Shown here: one piece after another, positions 33,700 to 46,202 of the stretch
How the letters are laid out: each line of letters starts with the position of its first letter
Numbering within the stretch: position 1 is the first letter of the stretch
DNA from: Flabesymbios commensalis
Lineage: Eukaryota; Annelida; Polychaeta; Terebellida; Flabelligeridae
Direction: 5' to 3'
NCBI GenBank assembly: GCA_964017125.1
Contig: OZ024914.1
Span: 26,889,073 to 26,953,072, forward strand
Length of the DNA: 64,000 nucleotides
Translations under genes and position numbers: made by a program
The notes under the pieces: generated by a model
Told to the model about the DNA's origin: nothing
The model's database searches: none
The model's input: the letters and a program-made list of their open reading frames with translations, nothing else

Positions 33700-35254
33700 A
33701 AACTAATTAGAAAAACAGGTTATTATCAAACTGATACACGCATTGATAGTCATAATAATATATTTGCACTTGTTCACTGCACACACAAATTAACATTTTT
33801 ACGAGATTTTATAAACTTTCAAATTAATTAACAAAAATGGATTTGCGCCTTTTGGGTGGGATATTTAGGGTACATCAACAACACATCCATCATTCAGGAA
33901 ACATTAATAGGCTTCTAAACATCATAATACAGACTAAATTCGGTAACGCTACAAAAAATAATTACTTCTATTTGAGTTTGTATGAAAATGTATGAAAATG
34001 TATGAAAAATGGGTTTTATCATTTATTTAAAAAAAATAGAAGACATAGGCTACACATCGGCACCATGGCATTTCTCATTCCCAAAAAATCATCACTCTAG
34101 TTGTGATACAATTCAAGTTATGCCATGGCCAAATACGTGTGGTGAATTTGTATATTTCAATGATGGCCATAATTTATAAAAAGATCGCAACCAGGTAGTG
34201 AGTCCCAACATGTTACTTGTTACGAAAAAAATGGTTTCATATTGGTTTGGTGGGGGGGGGGGGGGTGGGGGGTGCACATGGACTACACTGTGTAGATTGT
34301 GAACATACATATTACTAGAATATGGAGCCTCTGATGATTAAAGACCATAGATTATGTTAATTTAAAACCAATTCATTGTCACGATGGTGGCTGGTCTGCT
34401 GTAACCTTACAATGCCTAGGTTAGCTGGACATGTTGACGTTTATATTGCGACAAATCATTCTTCTCAGATTATAAATACACTCCTGTCATGCTCTCCTAA
34501 CAAATATGCCTACTCTAAACATATCAAGGGTGTTAGCAAAGTCTCTTTGACATTCTCTGTGGTGGCGGCTTACACTACGCAGACTGATTAGCACCAACAT
34601 AAAAAATTATGTCATTTCACCACAAGTTTCCACAAATTATATGTTTTCACGAAAAATGAATAAAAATCATTTTAAAACTCATCTGGCAGATATAACGAGG
34701 CTGCTTTATGTTCCGACGGTTCTATATTTTGAAGGCTCTATGTTCCAAAGATCCATGTGCCAAAAGCTCTATGTGCTGAAAGTTCTTTGACAACAACAAT
34801 ATTCAAACCCTGGATTTTACCAAAATTTTACCGTTAGTTTAAAAATCATACACTTTCACTGATAGTATTATTGGTACCTAACAGCACCAATAAGCTATTG
34901 CTATGGTAAATGATATCTAGACAAATATATTGTATCTGAAAGATGTAGTTACGTATGCACTATGGCACATGACGGCATTAGCTGGACACAAGTTACCGCC
35001 CGTCGTTTCGTTGTTGAAATAATGAGGTGAATTATTGTGTTTTAATGTTGCAATCCACCGAACACGTCATTTATATGGTATGTTCCATGTAGACAATACT
35101 AATTATTCAACGAATGCAATATTATTAAGAAAAGAACATTGTTTTGCTTTGATTTTAGTAGTTTCGATATAAATTTCGCTTTACAAATCAAAGTCTGTCA
35201 TCCTTTAAAGGCTGTCTTTTTAATGTTTAAATATAAGCATGTAAGTTTTGTAAA
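33700..35254. other. Spacer with G tract and a small degenerate minisatellite
   Basis: No gene recognised. A G homopolymer lies near 34251-34265. Near 34708-34792 a degenerate unit of about 16 bp ('TATGTTCC(G)A(C)GGTTC') recurs about five times. Confidence 0.45.
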
Positions 35255-35267
35255 TACTTGACCTGTT

Positions 35268-35555
35268 GGGCGGGGGCCCTAGGGTAGTGGTTAGGACCGC
35301 TGCCTTTCACGCTAGCGTTCGGGGTTCGTTTCCCGGTCACGGAGGTTTGAAAGAAGAACACAATTTCTTCCCTATCACTCGCAAAACTCAGTATTGTGGG
35401 AAGCCTCCGTGACAGAGAGGTAGCGTACTCTACCTCACACCTTCAAACTTTGAATTTCGAATCCTGTGTCTGGAGGGCAGTGTCATCTCACCATCCTCAG
35501 GAGGTGTTCCATGCCCAATTTAGCCTGTATGTGCACAAAAGTTTCATTTCATTTG
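35268..35555 (+). mobile_element. SINE family 1 copy with 13-bp target duplication
   Basis: 288 bp between identical 13-bp flanks TACTTGACCTGTT (35255-35267 and 35556-35568). First module 'GGGTAGTGGTTAGGACCG' with 'GGGGTTCGTTTCCCGG', second module 'GTGACAGAGAGGTAGCGTAC' with 'TTTCGAATCC', common tail, 3' end TTTCATTTCATTTG. Very similar in layout to the copy at 2610-2918. Confidence 0.93.
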
Positions 35556-35865
35556 TACTTGACCTGTTCTGTAGGACAACTAGGCTAATAATATAATTTG
35601 AAAATAACAAATTATTGTTATTTAATCAGGTGTTTGGGACTGAAAAGGTGAAAAGGAAATTTGGCAACTTACTATGAAATACATAATTAGTTTTGCAAGA
35701 TGAATTTCAAATAGTATTTATTTATTTTATGTAAGCAATATAACTCAAAAGCCTGAACAATAACCTTAGGCATATACCACACGGAATATAGTATACCCCA
35801 TAATAAGTGAACATAATTGTATACATTTACTATCAGACTAAAATATCTATTTAAATTGAACCCGT

Positions 35866-36091
35866 ATCCTGCTAGGTTAATTTATTTAAATTTCAGCCAC
35901 TTGAAGTTGTGTATCGCTACCACGACCCACAACTTCAAGTGGCTGAAAATTACTCATATTTGTGTAATTTAAGCACACATATTTGCAAATCTTGATGTTT
36001 GGACACATAATTCATTCAAAATAACATTGATTTGGTCAACTAGTAAAACAGATAAAAAACGACAATAGTCGTGAATAGCAGGATAAGGGTT
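35866..36091. mobile_element. Palindromic element with perfect 19-bp stem
   Basis: The inner hairpin pairs TTCAGCCACTTGAAGTTGT (about 35895-35913) with ACAACTTCAAGTGGCTGAA, loop about 17 bp. The outer ends pair as 'CCCGTATCCTGCTA' near 35868 and 'TAGCAGGATAAGGG' near 36076. Family not identified; no target duplication seen. Confidence 0.65.
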
Positions 36092-36247
36092 AACAGCGAG
36101 TTGTAATGGGACTCTACTCACCTGATCAACGGACGCATGTGTTTTGTCCATAAATTGCGTGTCATTTTACTGATAACATCTATGGCTTTGGGGTCAACGC
36201 GTTCTCGTCAGCTTCAAAAATGATAGTCACCAATTATTGAGCCTTAA

Positions 36248-36602
36248 AGGGACTGGCCCAGGCTGAAATCATTAAAAAAATCGGTGATTTTATTTGGGCT
36301 TCTTAATATGACCATATGATGTATACATGTCTATAGACTAGAATTGCAAAAGTTTTTAATTTTTTTCTGCTGCGCCTTCAACAGTTAGGCTAGATATAGA
36401 GAAGAAATGAGTGATTTCTAATTATGGAAAAAATACGGGAATTTCGTCGTCTATATCTAGCCTATAACTGGTGAATGCGCAGCAGAAAAAAATTAAAACG
36501 TTTGCAGATCCAGTCTATGGACATGTTCACATCATATGGTCATATTAAAAAGCCAAAATAAAATCACCGATTTTTTGAAGATTTTACCCTAGGCCAGTCC
36601 CT
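36248..36602. mobile_element. TTAA-flanked palindromic MITE, family T1 (355 bp)
   Basis: TTAA at 36244-36247 and 36603-36606. Ends AGGGACTGGCCCAGGCTGAA and TAGGCCAGTCCCT. The arms are reverse complements over nearly the whole length ('GACCATATGATGT' / 'ATCATATGGTC'; 'TTAGGCTAGATATAGA' / 'TATATCTAGCCTA'). The sister copy is 45831-46202. No coding content. Confidence 0.9.
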
Positions 36603-36606
36603 TTAA

Positions 36607-38265
36607 ACTTTCACAGTGAAACCAACCTTACACCATGTTATGCAGTGCAGGTGTCATATTTATCATACACAGTGCTTGCCTGCAATCATCGTAGGAGCAG
36701 TGATCGTCCGAGCAATGATCGCCGAATGCTCGTAGCAATGGTCGTCAGAGCAATACTTGTAAATATGATAGTCAGAATAATGAGGCTGTCGCCGTTTTTT
36801 CCGGTACGCGCGAAATAAACGTATTTTAATACGTGAAAAAAAACACATTTACCCACATTTCCTCAACATCACAAATAATATCAGTAATACCAATGGGTAA
36901 TGTTGGGGGAGGTCTAAAGAACAACAAAAACTTGGTCTCCGATTGTCCTAGGGGAGGGGGTACACTGTAACTCCATCTGGCACACGGACTAGTGCATACT
37001 TATAGTTAATCAGTGTGTCAATATGTTAATATCGCTAGATTGATATGGATATGAGGTGTTACTTAAATCGCGAAAAAGACCTACTTAGCCGAATATATCA
37101 GATTAGCACACATCGGAATTCGATTCTACACACCCGAAAATGGTTTAAAATGTTGAAAAATCAATTTCTCTATTGTACCTACATTGGGTCAGTATTTTCT
37201 CCAAACGCAACCAGTCTAAAAGGTCAACTGAGAGTTACCGTCTAAGCACATCACTGTTATGTGGCAGAGTGACATTGTCACGTGACTCTGGTCATACATC
37301 AACACTGATCAAGGCAACGGAAGCCGCAAGGCCAATGTGGCTTTTCGCAGGTCTCCTTTTGTGAATAAGGCTGAACAGCTGCTGCTACTCTCCGGTATTT
37401 TTACATGGGGAAATCTGTATCCGGCTGTCCCTTTTATTTTTGCTTTGACCGGCCGAGCATGCTGTTCATGTGATGTTATTTTACATGAACTCAAGAGTAT
37501 GGGTCATAAAATTCCTTGCTCCGCAAATTTTAACAATATTTACAAAAATGGTGACGATGTCATTCCTAATTAGTTGAGTTATATTCTGGTATAGCCTGTA
37601 ATAAATCCTTAGTAAATATATGTGTTTGTATTGGGCCAAAAATACCTCTGTTTCCGATTACACTGCCTTTCCAAACAGGGTTCCCAAACGGTTACATGGC
37701 TCTCCAAAATAATGTAGGGAGCCCTTTATTTGGCAAATTCACATCTAGAAAAAAACACAAAAATTTAATACAATAAAGTATGTGGGGGTGGAACTCAAAC
37801 TCCAATGTTCTCATTCAGTTAATAGCTTTCTCTCCTCCGAAACCGAAAAAGGTCTCTGATGGCAATAAGTCGTTTTTGAGAATCTGGAATGATAATTCAA
37901 GTGCGAATCGTGATGAAGCAAGACCTGGGAATAATAATATTATACATAATAATATGTAGATTTTTCAAATGTCTTGGATCTACTTAAGCTAGTACATACA
38001 CTATACCTTGAAAAAAACTCGGATCTCAATAGGTCAATAGGAGCTTTCATATTACACCTCAGCCTCATAATATCAGGGTCCGAGAACAGCTGAGAACGAA
38101 TGCAGTTTTCGACCCTGATTAATACACCGTATAATGTGTTATTTTTTAGAAATAGCCATGTGTTCGACCTGATTTGTATCTGGCCAATATGGAATTGCCT
38201 AACAAAAATGGTAACGTTTACCTTCTAAACCACATGGTCAGATCAAGCAATAGGCATACACATGG
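36607..38265. other. Spacer, with a small GAGCAATGATCGTC repeat
   Basis: No gene recognised. Near 36690-36765 a degenerate unit of about 15-18 bp ('GAGCAATGATCG') recurs four times. Overlapping open frames at 37045-37573 have no domain. Confidence 0.4.
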
Positions 38266-38624
38266 CCAAACACGTGGAATTGTGATGAAATCGACATTAG
38301 TATACAGCTACTTTTAAGGTGAGTGAGTGAGGACTAGTTAGGGTCTCGACTAAATCACTAATCCAGGTCATGATTTTTAGTTCTCTCAACCTAAATAAAC
38401 AGTTTTGGCAAATTAGGATGTCCACCATTTTCATGCTGTTGTTCGTCTAGTTACACAGCTTTGGATTTTTACTTGAATTTTGTTCCAGCATCAACGACGT
38501 TCACCAACCCTTATCCCAGCACCGGCCCGACCCCCGCGTCTGGTGGCCATTGTATCATGTGTTAATGTGTGAAATAGAAGAATATTTATTTTTACAGCAT
38601 ACATAAGACACTTTGAGCCGGAGC

Positions 38625-38712
38625 TAGATCAATGTTGGAACAGCGTCCTATACGCTGGTCCAATTTAAAAAACGACACCGGGTCAAAAGCTGTGTGTTCT
38701 CTGGGTATGTGG
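38625..38712. mobile_element. Partial CAGCAAACAC-family MITE in the left arm
   Basis: 'GATCAATGTTGGAACAGCGTCC' then 'ACGCTGGTCC', ending 'GTGTGTTCTCTGGGTA'. The right arm has its own diverged copy (42850-42925), so the MITE may be part of the ancestral arm. Confidence 0.5.
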
Positions 38713-39789
38713 CACCAGGTAAGGAGCACTATGACACAGAGGTGAAAAGATGCAGTAAGATATTTCAACCCTTTCCTCAAAAGTCTGAAACTTTTTAGAG
38801 CGTAATCTTCTACCTAAATGTATTTAAAAATGAGGTTCACTGGGAGACTAGTGTATGATATAAGTGGATACTTGCTTATCACTGTGATCGATAGCGATCA
38901 TTTTGGATTTTACGCTCTAAAAAATCCCGCCCACTGTTTCTAGAGAAGTTTATTTTTTGACAAATACCTTAAGCTACTTGAAACAATCTTCAAACCCCAC
39001 TTGCCAAACGTTGTCAATTATGGATTTGAAACCTACTACTATATCACTTTTAGTCGTTTGGCCTTTGTGCGCCCTTTTAACCTAAATTTAGGACACTTCC
39101 ACCCCATGGACAACTTAGGACTTTGATATGTTGCTTGCCATACTTCTAACAAACTTTCCTGAAATTTTCAGCTTGTCACGAATTTTTTTCAGGTTACAGT
39201 GCTTTAAAGGCTAACTTTCCAGGACTAACTGTGTTATAATGTGTTTAATCCAATGGCTGAGGGGGGGGGGGGGTCCTGTGTGTATTTTTAGGTCCCCTAA
39301 GTTACTCAACAAATTCGCTTATGGGACCACCCCAGGAGTAAAAAAACTTGGGTAGACATGCTGGATCATGGTAGCAACTCAGGAAAACGATTTTCAAAAT
39401 GGCCGCCAGAAGCCATTCTGAAAAGCCTATATGTCAATATGTTTTGCACCAGTTGGCCAATTTCGATAATAAAAATGTCCAGTAGGGTTTTTTTCAGAGT
39501 GCAGAATCAATTAGAAAGAGTTTTAATATGACCTGAAGTAAAGATCATACGAAATTCAAAATGGCCGCCATTTTTACTTCAGCAAATTCTATTTTTATTC
39601 ATATCTTGATTTATAATTGACACAGGTAGTCCATGGGCTGGAATTGGTCACCATACACACCCACCACTCTCAATTTTGATCAGGGGCTTCCTGGAAATGT
39701 TGTTAGCGATTTTACTAGGAATAACTTTGAGGCGCGATATGTGTTTCGGCCATTTTTTTAAATGGCCGTCATGAAAATCTAATTTGGGC

Positions 39790-40560
39790 AATATTTCCAC
39801 TTCAATTGACATATAATCATAATTTTCGTGTCTACACCTATGTTTTCAGGGTATAAAAATCGAGTGAAACCACTTATAAAAATATTGAATCCGAATGTTT
39901 ATATTGAAAACAAAATTTGTTGACATGTTAAAATGTTATAGTAATAAAGACAAGTATGGTTATAATGGATAGCTTTGTGTCTCTCATGATCTTGCATGCA
40001 GTTATCCTCCAGAAATACGTAATATTGATATCCTAAGTTGCAATTTAACCAATATATCGAGTTCTAATTGACATAGAATCACAGCTCGAGTGTCTGCACC
40101 TATGTCTTCTGGGGTCAGCGAATCGCATGAAATCACTTAAAACATACTGGAGCAATACCATAAGGCACATTTGAAATACTGGGGCATTTCGGTATGGCAA
40201 ACTGGAAAATAGCCCACATGACACATGCCTTATATATATTTGTTTTGGACAAAATCACAATGTCTATATATTGAAAACAAATTATTTTGCTGACATTGTA
40301 TACTATTTTTATAAGACTGAGGACATGCATGGTTATTTAATATATATTTGTGTCTCTGAACTTGTACATTGCGTGCAGTTACCAGCCTAAAATCCAGAAA
40401 TGAGTATTGACATCCTGCATTGGAAATTTAGCCGGGCCAACATCTCGAGTTGAAATAAAAATAGAATAACAATTCTGGTGTCTACACCTATGTTTTTCTG
40501 GGTTAACTATTCGAATGAAAAAAAATTATACTGGAACATAATTAATTATAAATTCAAGAT
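39790..40560 (+). repeat. Tandem repeat inside the left arm, about 270-400 bp spacing
   Basis: 'GTCT(A/G)CACCTATGT(T/C)TTC' recurs near 39829, 40091 and 40479, and 'TTTGTGTCTCT...ATG' blocks recur near 39973 and 40349. The right arm shows a single matching set (41455-41715), so the two arms differ in copy number. Confidence 0.65.
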
Positions 40561-42364
40561 GGCCACCGACAAAACGTTCTTTGTTATTGTATTGAAGACA
40601 TCTACATGGTTAGAAAACACTCCTTCGTGTATTTAAACATGTATATGTTATTGCCTTACCAACCTGTCAATAACATTTTACCGTTACACCCAAGTGAGTA
40701 ACAATGTAATCATATGCCGTTATTTTGCCGTTATTTTGTCAGTCTAACCTGAATCAGGCCAAGAAAGCCGAAACTGGGCCAGTTTTGGCATACCCCAACA
40801 ATACCTGTATGCCAGTACTGCCACTATTCGCCAGTAATTACCATTATTGGGCCATTTAAGCACATGTTTGCTGGGATGTTCACATACTGTGACATCATCA
40901 GTGCATTGAAATGTCAAAACTGCTTCAGCACATTTATCATGCTATTTATCAGTTGGAAGAGTGTGCATATTGCTGTTATCATGCATGCCTGTAATCATTC
41001 TTGCTGTAATTGATTAGACTTCGCTTACCAACACATTGCACATCTTGAGCCCCATTGGTTCACAGAGAGCTATGTTTGCCCCCACATGGTGTAACTTACA
41101 TGTAAGATAACTAAAGACATAGATCATTTTGATTAACATGCCTCTATATTTGTAAATCAATAATCCATTTGTACATTTTTTTGTTTTCACACAAAATGAA
41201 TGACAATAGGGGCATTATGAGATATCCACTGTTGGCTATATATGACAGTTTAAAGCCTCGAAGTGACGTTTTTCTAACTATGCATTTCTTCAGCACCACA
41301 ACGAATATTATCTATATATATTTCCATGACAATGCTAATAATTATTTTAAAAAAATCATTATAGACATTTTGCTTCGAAAATCATTGGTTGAATTAGAAT
41401 GATGGCCCAGCTAAATTTCCAACATAGGATATTAATACGTATATCTGGACGATAACTGCATGATATAGAAGCTCGGAGACACAAAGCTATCTTTTATAAA
41501 CATGCCTGTACTCATTACTATAACATTTTATTATTTGTATAGAATGTCAGCAAATATAATTTGGTTTCAAATATAGACATTGTGATTTTGTCATACAATT
41601 ATTTTTGCTGGCAGCCATCTTGGTTTTTCCAAATTAGCAACATAGGAATGACCCTTGGAATCTTTCTATAAGTGATATTATTCGATTTTTTGACCACGAA
41701 AACATAGGTGTAGACACCAAAATTATGATTCCATGTAAATTTGAACGGGAGATATTGTTCAAATTAGATTTTCGTTGCGGCACGCAATTTTGAAAAATGG
41801 CCGAAACCCATATCGCGCCCCAATTTTTTTTCTGGTAACGTCGTTATATCATTCACAGGAGTCCCCTGATCAAAAGGTTACCACTCGTGGAGAGTAGTGG
41901 GGATGCACGAGGAATAATTCTGGCTCATGGACTACTACCTACTATTATAAATCAAGATGTGAATATAAATAAAATTTGATGAAGCAGAATGGCGGCCATT
42001 TTGAATTTTGCATGATCCTAATTTCAGGTCATTTCAAAACCCCTTCCAATCGATTCAGCGTCCTAAAAAACCACATACTGGACATTTTGATCATCCAAAT
42101 TGGCCAACTGGTGCAAAAGATATAGACGTTATAGGCTTTTCAGAATGACTTCCGGCGGCCATTTTGAATATCATTTTTCTGAGTTGCTACCATGATCCAG
42201 CATGTCTACCCAAGTTTTTTTACTCCTGGGGTGGTCCTCTAAACGAATTTTAATAGGGACATAAAAATGCACACGGGACCCCCCTCAGCAAGAGGACTAG
42301 TTGTAATCATAAAACACGGAAGTCCCCCAATGAATATGAGACATTGGCCAACTTAATAGCGAGC

Positions 42365-42925
42365 CTCCATCTGCAACATTGGCTCAACGTTTAACATATC
42401 GGGTCATTGAAAGTGCCTGGAAGTAACTGGTGTTGCCATATTGACGTATGAATTTATCTTCAAACTATTATCTTGGTGTGCGTATGATAATATTTCACAA
42501 AACAGCTATTGGAATATTATCAGAAACAGCTGGTACCAGTTTGCGATTTATTGTTTATCAATTTATACGAATCATGTCTTGCCATGCAAACCAGAATTAT
42601 AAATAATAGGGCCAATGTATTTTTCCCACGCTGTACTCTGACTCGGTGTATACTTTAATGCAAACATGAGAATATGAAGACCATTCAAGACAAAATTCAA
42701 GTAAAAATCCAAAGTTGTGTAACTAGACGAACAACAGCATGAGAATGGTGGACATCATTATTTGCCAAAACTGTTTATTTAGGTCGAGAGAACTGAAGAT
42801 CATGACATCAACCAGCACTGGGACATCGTTCTTACTGTGTATGTTCATTTTATATTGGTCCACCGTCTACGACGCTGTACAACATAACATCAAGATTGGT
42901 TTTAAATCTCGTGTTTTCTGGGTTA
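42365..42925. mobile_element. Two partial CAGCAAACAC-family copies in the right arm
   Basis: 'CAACATTGGCTCAACG' near 42376, and 'TTGGTCCACCGTCTACGACG' with 'GTGTTTTCTGGGTTA' near 42855-42925. Confidence 0.45.
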
Positions 42926-43199
42926 CATACCGGGTAATATAACTATACTAGGATAGTCATATCTCTGCAAACAATACTGACAGAAGCACAATTTTATTTG
43001 TTCAATATTGTGTATGGAGTGTAAAAAGAATGTCAATCATACATAAATCCATATTGGATAATTTACATAACTTTATAGGATTACTGATTTAGTCGAGACC
43101 CTATCTAATCCTCACCACCCTCCTTTCAAAGTAGCTGTACTAATGTCGATTTCATCACAATTCCACATGTAAAATTTTATTTGTTGCAGATAATGAATG

Positions 43200-44640
43200 T
43201 CATCTATTATCTATATTTATAGTTTTTTGAAAATAGGATCTGAGTGTGAATATAACTTACTTTTTGAAATTATGCGGATAGCTTTCTTTTGTAGTTTATA
43301 TGTTCGTTTTGAGTCATATCCCCAAGCAAGTATACAATAATTTAAATGGGGAAGGATGAGAGAATTATATATGGTAAGCAGTGTGTTTTCAGGGAGTTCA
43401 TATTTTAATTTGTTTATTATGCCTATGGTTTTAGAGATTTTATTTGCTATTTTAGTTATATTTTGATTCCAATTTAAATGCTTGTTTAGCATAAGTCCTA
43501 AGTAATTAAATTCGTCGACACATTCTATATTTGTGTTATTGATTGTCAATTTGGGTATTTTGACGCGCTTTTGTGGTTTGTAAATAAACATATATTTTGA
43601 TTTTTGTAAATTTAAGGTAAGTTTGTTTGACATTAACCAGTGACTGAATTTCTGTAGCTCAATATTTATCATGTTATTGTTGGAAGTCATTTATGTAAAT
43701 GATAAACAAAAGAGGACCTAATATTGAACCTTGTGGGACTCCTGTTGATAAATTAATAAATGAAGATTTATTATTATTTATTTCTACACATTGCTGTCTA
43801 TTTGATAAGTAATTTTTTATTATGTCTAAGGCACATCCTTGAATACCTTAATATTTAGGTTTATTTAATAAAATGGAGTGGTCTAGCGTGTCAAATGCTT
43901 TAGATAGATCTAAGTACACTGTCATGGGAGTATGTCCTAGTTCCATGCGATGTATGATGGAATCAACAACATTCAACGCTGCTAGTTCTGTGGAGTGTTT
44001 TTTGCGGAAGCCATATTGACACTCATAATACAAATTATTAGAAACAAAGTAATTATTGATTTGATTATAGATGACACGCTCAAAAACTTTTGATAATGGA
44101 TTACTTTTTTTCTTTTTGTGCAATAGGTTTTTTATTATAGACCACGTGTTTTTTATGTCCGAAGAATCTTTTTGAAAAATATGATGATAAAATGTTTTCT
44201 TTGCAATGAAAATACTTCTCTTTATTATAACATTGTATGTGCGAAGATTTATTTTCCTAGCTTCGTAATTACTTGAATCAGTGGGTGTTTTCTTAAATTT
44301 TCTGTACAATTCATCTCGTCGCTTTATAGATCTTATTATTCCTTCAGTGATCCATTCTGTTTTTTTCATGTTTAAGCTTGGCAGCAATTAGAACGTCTTC
44401 TATTACACCATAATTTATATTAGGATCGGTATGTTGATCTGAGTTTATCTGATTTAGTAAATTTGCTTTTTTAATTTCTAATTTGTAATTTTTAATATTA
44501 TCATTTGTCATATTATTTATATATACATGCTTTACACGCGGAGCTTTTGGACACGTTATGTTTAATGAAATGCAATATGGGAAATGATCCGATAGGCTAC
44601 TGGTTAAAATACAGGCCAATACATCAGATACATGCACTGT
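43200..44640 (-). mobile_element. LINE C: endonuclease-end and RT remnant lacking the catalytic segment
   Basis: On the minus strand: 'SDHFPYCISLN' near 44600-44570 (end of an AP-like endonuclease), linker 'KTEWITEGIIRSIKRRDELY', a jump to 'KVFERVIYNQI' near 44090, 'QYGFRKKHSTELAA', 'LDLSKAFDTLDH', 'GVPQGSILGPLLFIIYINDF' near 43690, then directly 'LQKFSHWLMSNKLTLNLQKSK' and 'FNYLGLMLNKH'. The expected FADD/YADD block between 'INDF' and the next segment is absent, and the frame shifts at that point. About 100 codons before 'KVFERV' are also missing. It ends at 'DPIFKKL', short of the usual C-terminus. Related to LINE A and E. Confidence 0.88.
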
Positions 44641-44735
44641 CCAGTGTTGAATGATTGATGGCCAGAGCAAGCGACGGTGGACCAACGTTGAACCGGCATT
44701 GTGTTGACGTGTCGTGTTTGCTGGGCATAGTGACT
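44638..44735. mobile_element. CAGCAAACAC-family MITE at the 5' edge of LINE C
   Basis: 'TGTCCAGTGTTGAATGATTG', then 'GGACCAACGTTGAACC', ends 'GTGTTTGCTGGGC' near 44718-44730. The LINE reading is lost exactly where this element begins. Confidence 0.65.
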
Positions 44736-44776
44736 CAGCCGCTGCATGATACCATGATACGGGTCTACTTGGCTAT

Positions 44777-44883
44777 CCAGCAAACACGGGGTATTCACAC
44801 AATGCTGTTTCAATGTTGCCCCACCATCTTCGACGCTGGCCCAGCATTGAAACAACATTGGGTGAATGGACCGTGTTTGCTGG
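44777..44883. mobile_element. CAGCAAACAC-family MITE with perfect 13-bp ends
   Basis: 107 bp. Left end CCAGCAAACACGG (44777-44789), right end CCGTGTTTGCTGG (44871-44883), exact inverted repeats. The centre is 'CATCTTCGACGCTGGCCC'. This copy best defines the family termini. No convincing target duplication. Confidence 0.9.
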
Positions 44884-44884
44884 G

Positions 44885-45825
44885 ATCAGTTATCAACCAA
44901 GCCGCTGGAGGGGAGACTTCTCTAGTTTTTGCTTACACAAAACTAGTCCCTTTTAGTTTATATTAGGGGGTGGAAAACCATACTTGAGACATGGTATGCA
45001 GGGTGATCTGTGCATGATCCAGTGGCGTGATCACTATCATGTACCAGCATTTGAGCACATGAGCCCTTTTTGCTATGGATAATGTATATGCCTATTAGCT
45101 ACATACAGCAGACTGCAGGCAGTGTGCACAGACTGCCAACTAACATACACATTGGTAGGTCCCTATTGGTTGGCTCTCTATAAAGGCTGTTTTAAAATCT
45201 ATAAAGTGTCTTGTGTAAAAAAACTAAAATATCTTTTGCCGGTAATATAAACATTGAAAACCGCAAAGATGTATAATAGGCCCAAATGCACAAAAATTGA
45301 AAATGAAATTATTGTCGATCGCTCACCATCTCCCGGCAAGGATCAAATATTTATCTTAGGACCAGTGAGCGACCCCCTGTGAACCCGATGTAAGTGTTGC
45401 GTAATAGACCAGTTAGTGAAATGTTCACGCTATAACCACCCTGATAACAGCGTAGTTTATACACCAATGATAATACTGCTTCAACATCAAAAAACACTTA
45501 ATGATGATAAATGGACTGACAAGGTAAAGGCTAATTTGTATCCTGAACTTGCAGAATTTCCGGCACGTGGACGACTTTCCGCTTCCTGACTGACAAGATT
45601 ACAGACATAAGTAGCGTTACAGGTAATGTTTTCATTGTGATCAGCGCTGCCGCCGTATAATGCTCTGCTGCCGTGATGGTCTCTGTGCGTTCTGCTTTCA
45701 GATGGAGTCAGACTAAAGAGCTGGATTCCGCCCGCGGCTTTTGATCAAAACAATTATATTTGTGGCAAATTTTCTGGGCAAAGCTTGCATCAATACACTG
45801 AAGACTAGCACAAGAAACACATTAT
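44885..45825. other. Spacer, nothing recognised
   Basis: No gene or known repeat recognised. Confidence 0.35.
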
Positions 45826-45830
45826 TTTAA

Positions 45831-46202
45831 AGGGACTGACACAGGCTAAAATCATAAAAAAATTGTGATTTTATTTTGGCTTCTTAATAGCCTATGACCA
45901 TATGATGTAAACATGTCCATAGACTAGAACAGCAAAAGTGTTTTAATTTTTGTGCTGCACATTCACCAGTTAGGCTAGATATAGAGACGAAATTCCTGAT
46001 TTCTAATTATTGACAACCATGTCAAAAATTTTAAATACGGGAATTTCGTATCTATATCTAGTCTAACTGGTGAATGCGCAGCAGAAAAATAAAAAAAACT
46101 TTTGCAGTTCTAGTCTATGAACATGTTTACATGATATGGTCATATTAAGAAGCCAAAATAAAATCACCGATTTTTTGATGATTTTAGCCTGGGCCAGTCC
46201 CT
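45831..46202. mobile_element. TTAA-flanked palindromic MITE, family T1 (372 bp)
   Basis: TTAA at 45827-45830 and 46203-46206. Ends AGGGACTGACACAGGCTAAA and GGGCCAGTCCCT. Clear sister of 36248-36602, with the same internal 'GACCATATGATGTA' and 'GCTAGATATAGA' blocks. Confidence 0.9.

Larger units (their letters stand above)
38271..43170. mobile_element. Giant inverted repeat, about 4.9 kb, arms near 2 kb
   Basis: Outer ends: CACGTGGAATTGTGATGAAA at 38271 and its complement ending 43170. Matching pairs going inward: 'GGGTCTCGACTAAATCA' 38341 / 'TGATTTAGTCGAGACCC' 43086; 'CATGCTGTTGTTCGTCTAG' 38432 / 'CTAGACGAACAACAGCATG' 42722; 'AGACATGCTGGATCATGGTA' 39353 / its complement near 42188; 'GTCTACACCTATGTTTTC' 39831 / 'GAAAACATAGGTGTAGAC' 41698. 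The middle (about 40600-41420) is unpaired. There is no transposase-like frame. It may be a foldback-type element or a local inverted duplication. Confidence 0.8.
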
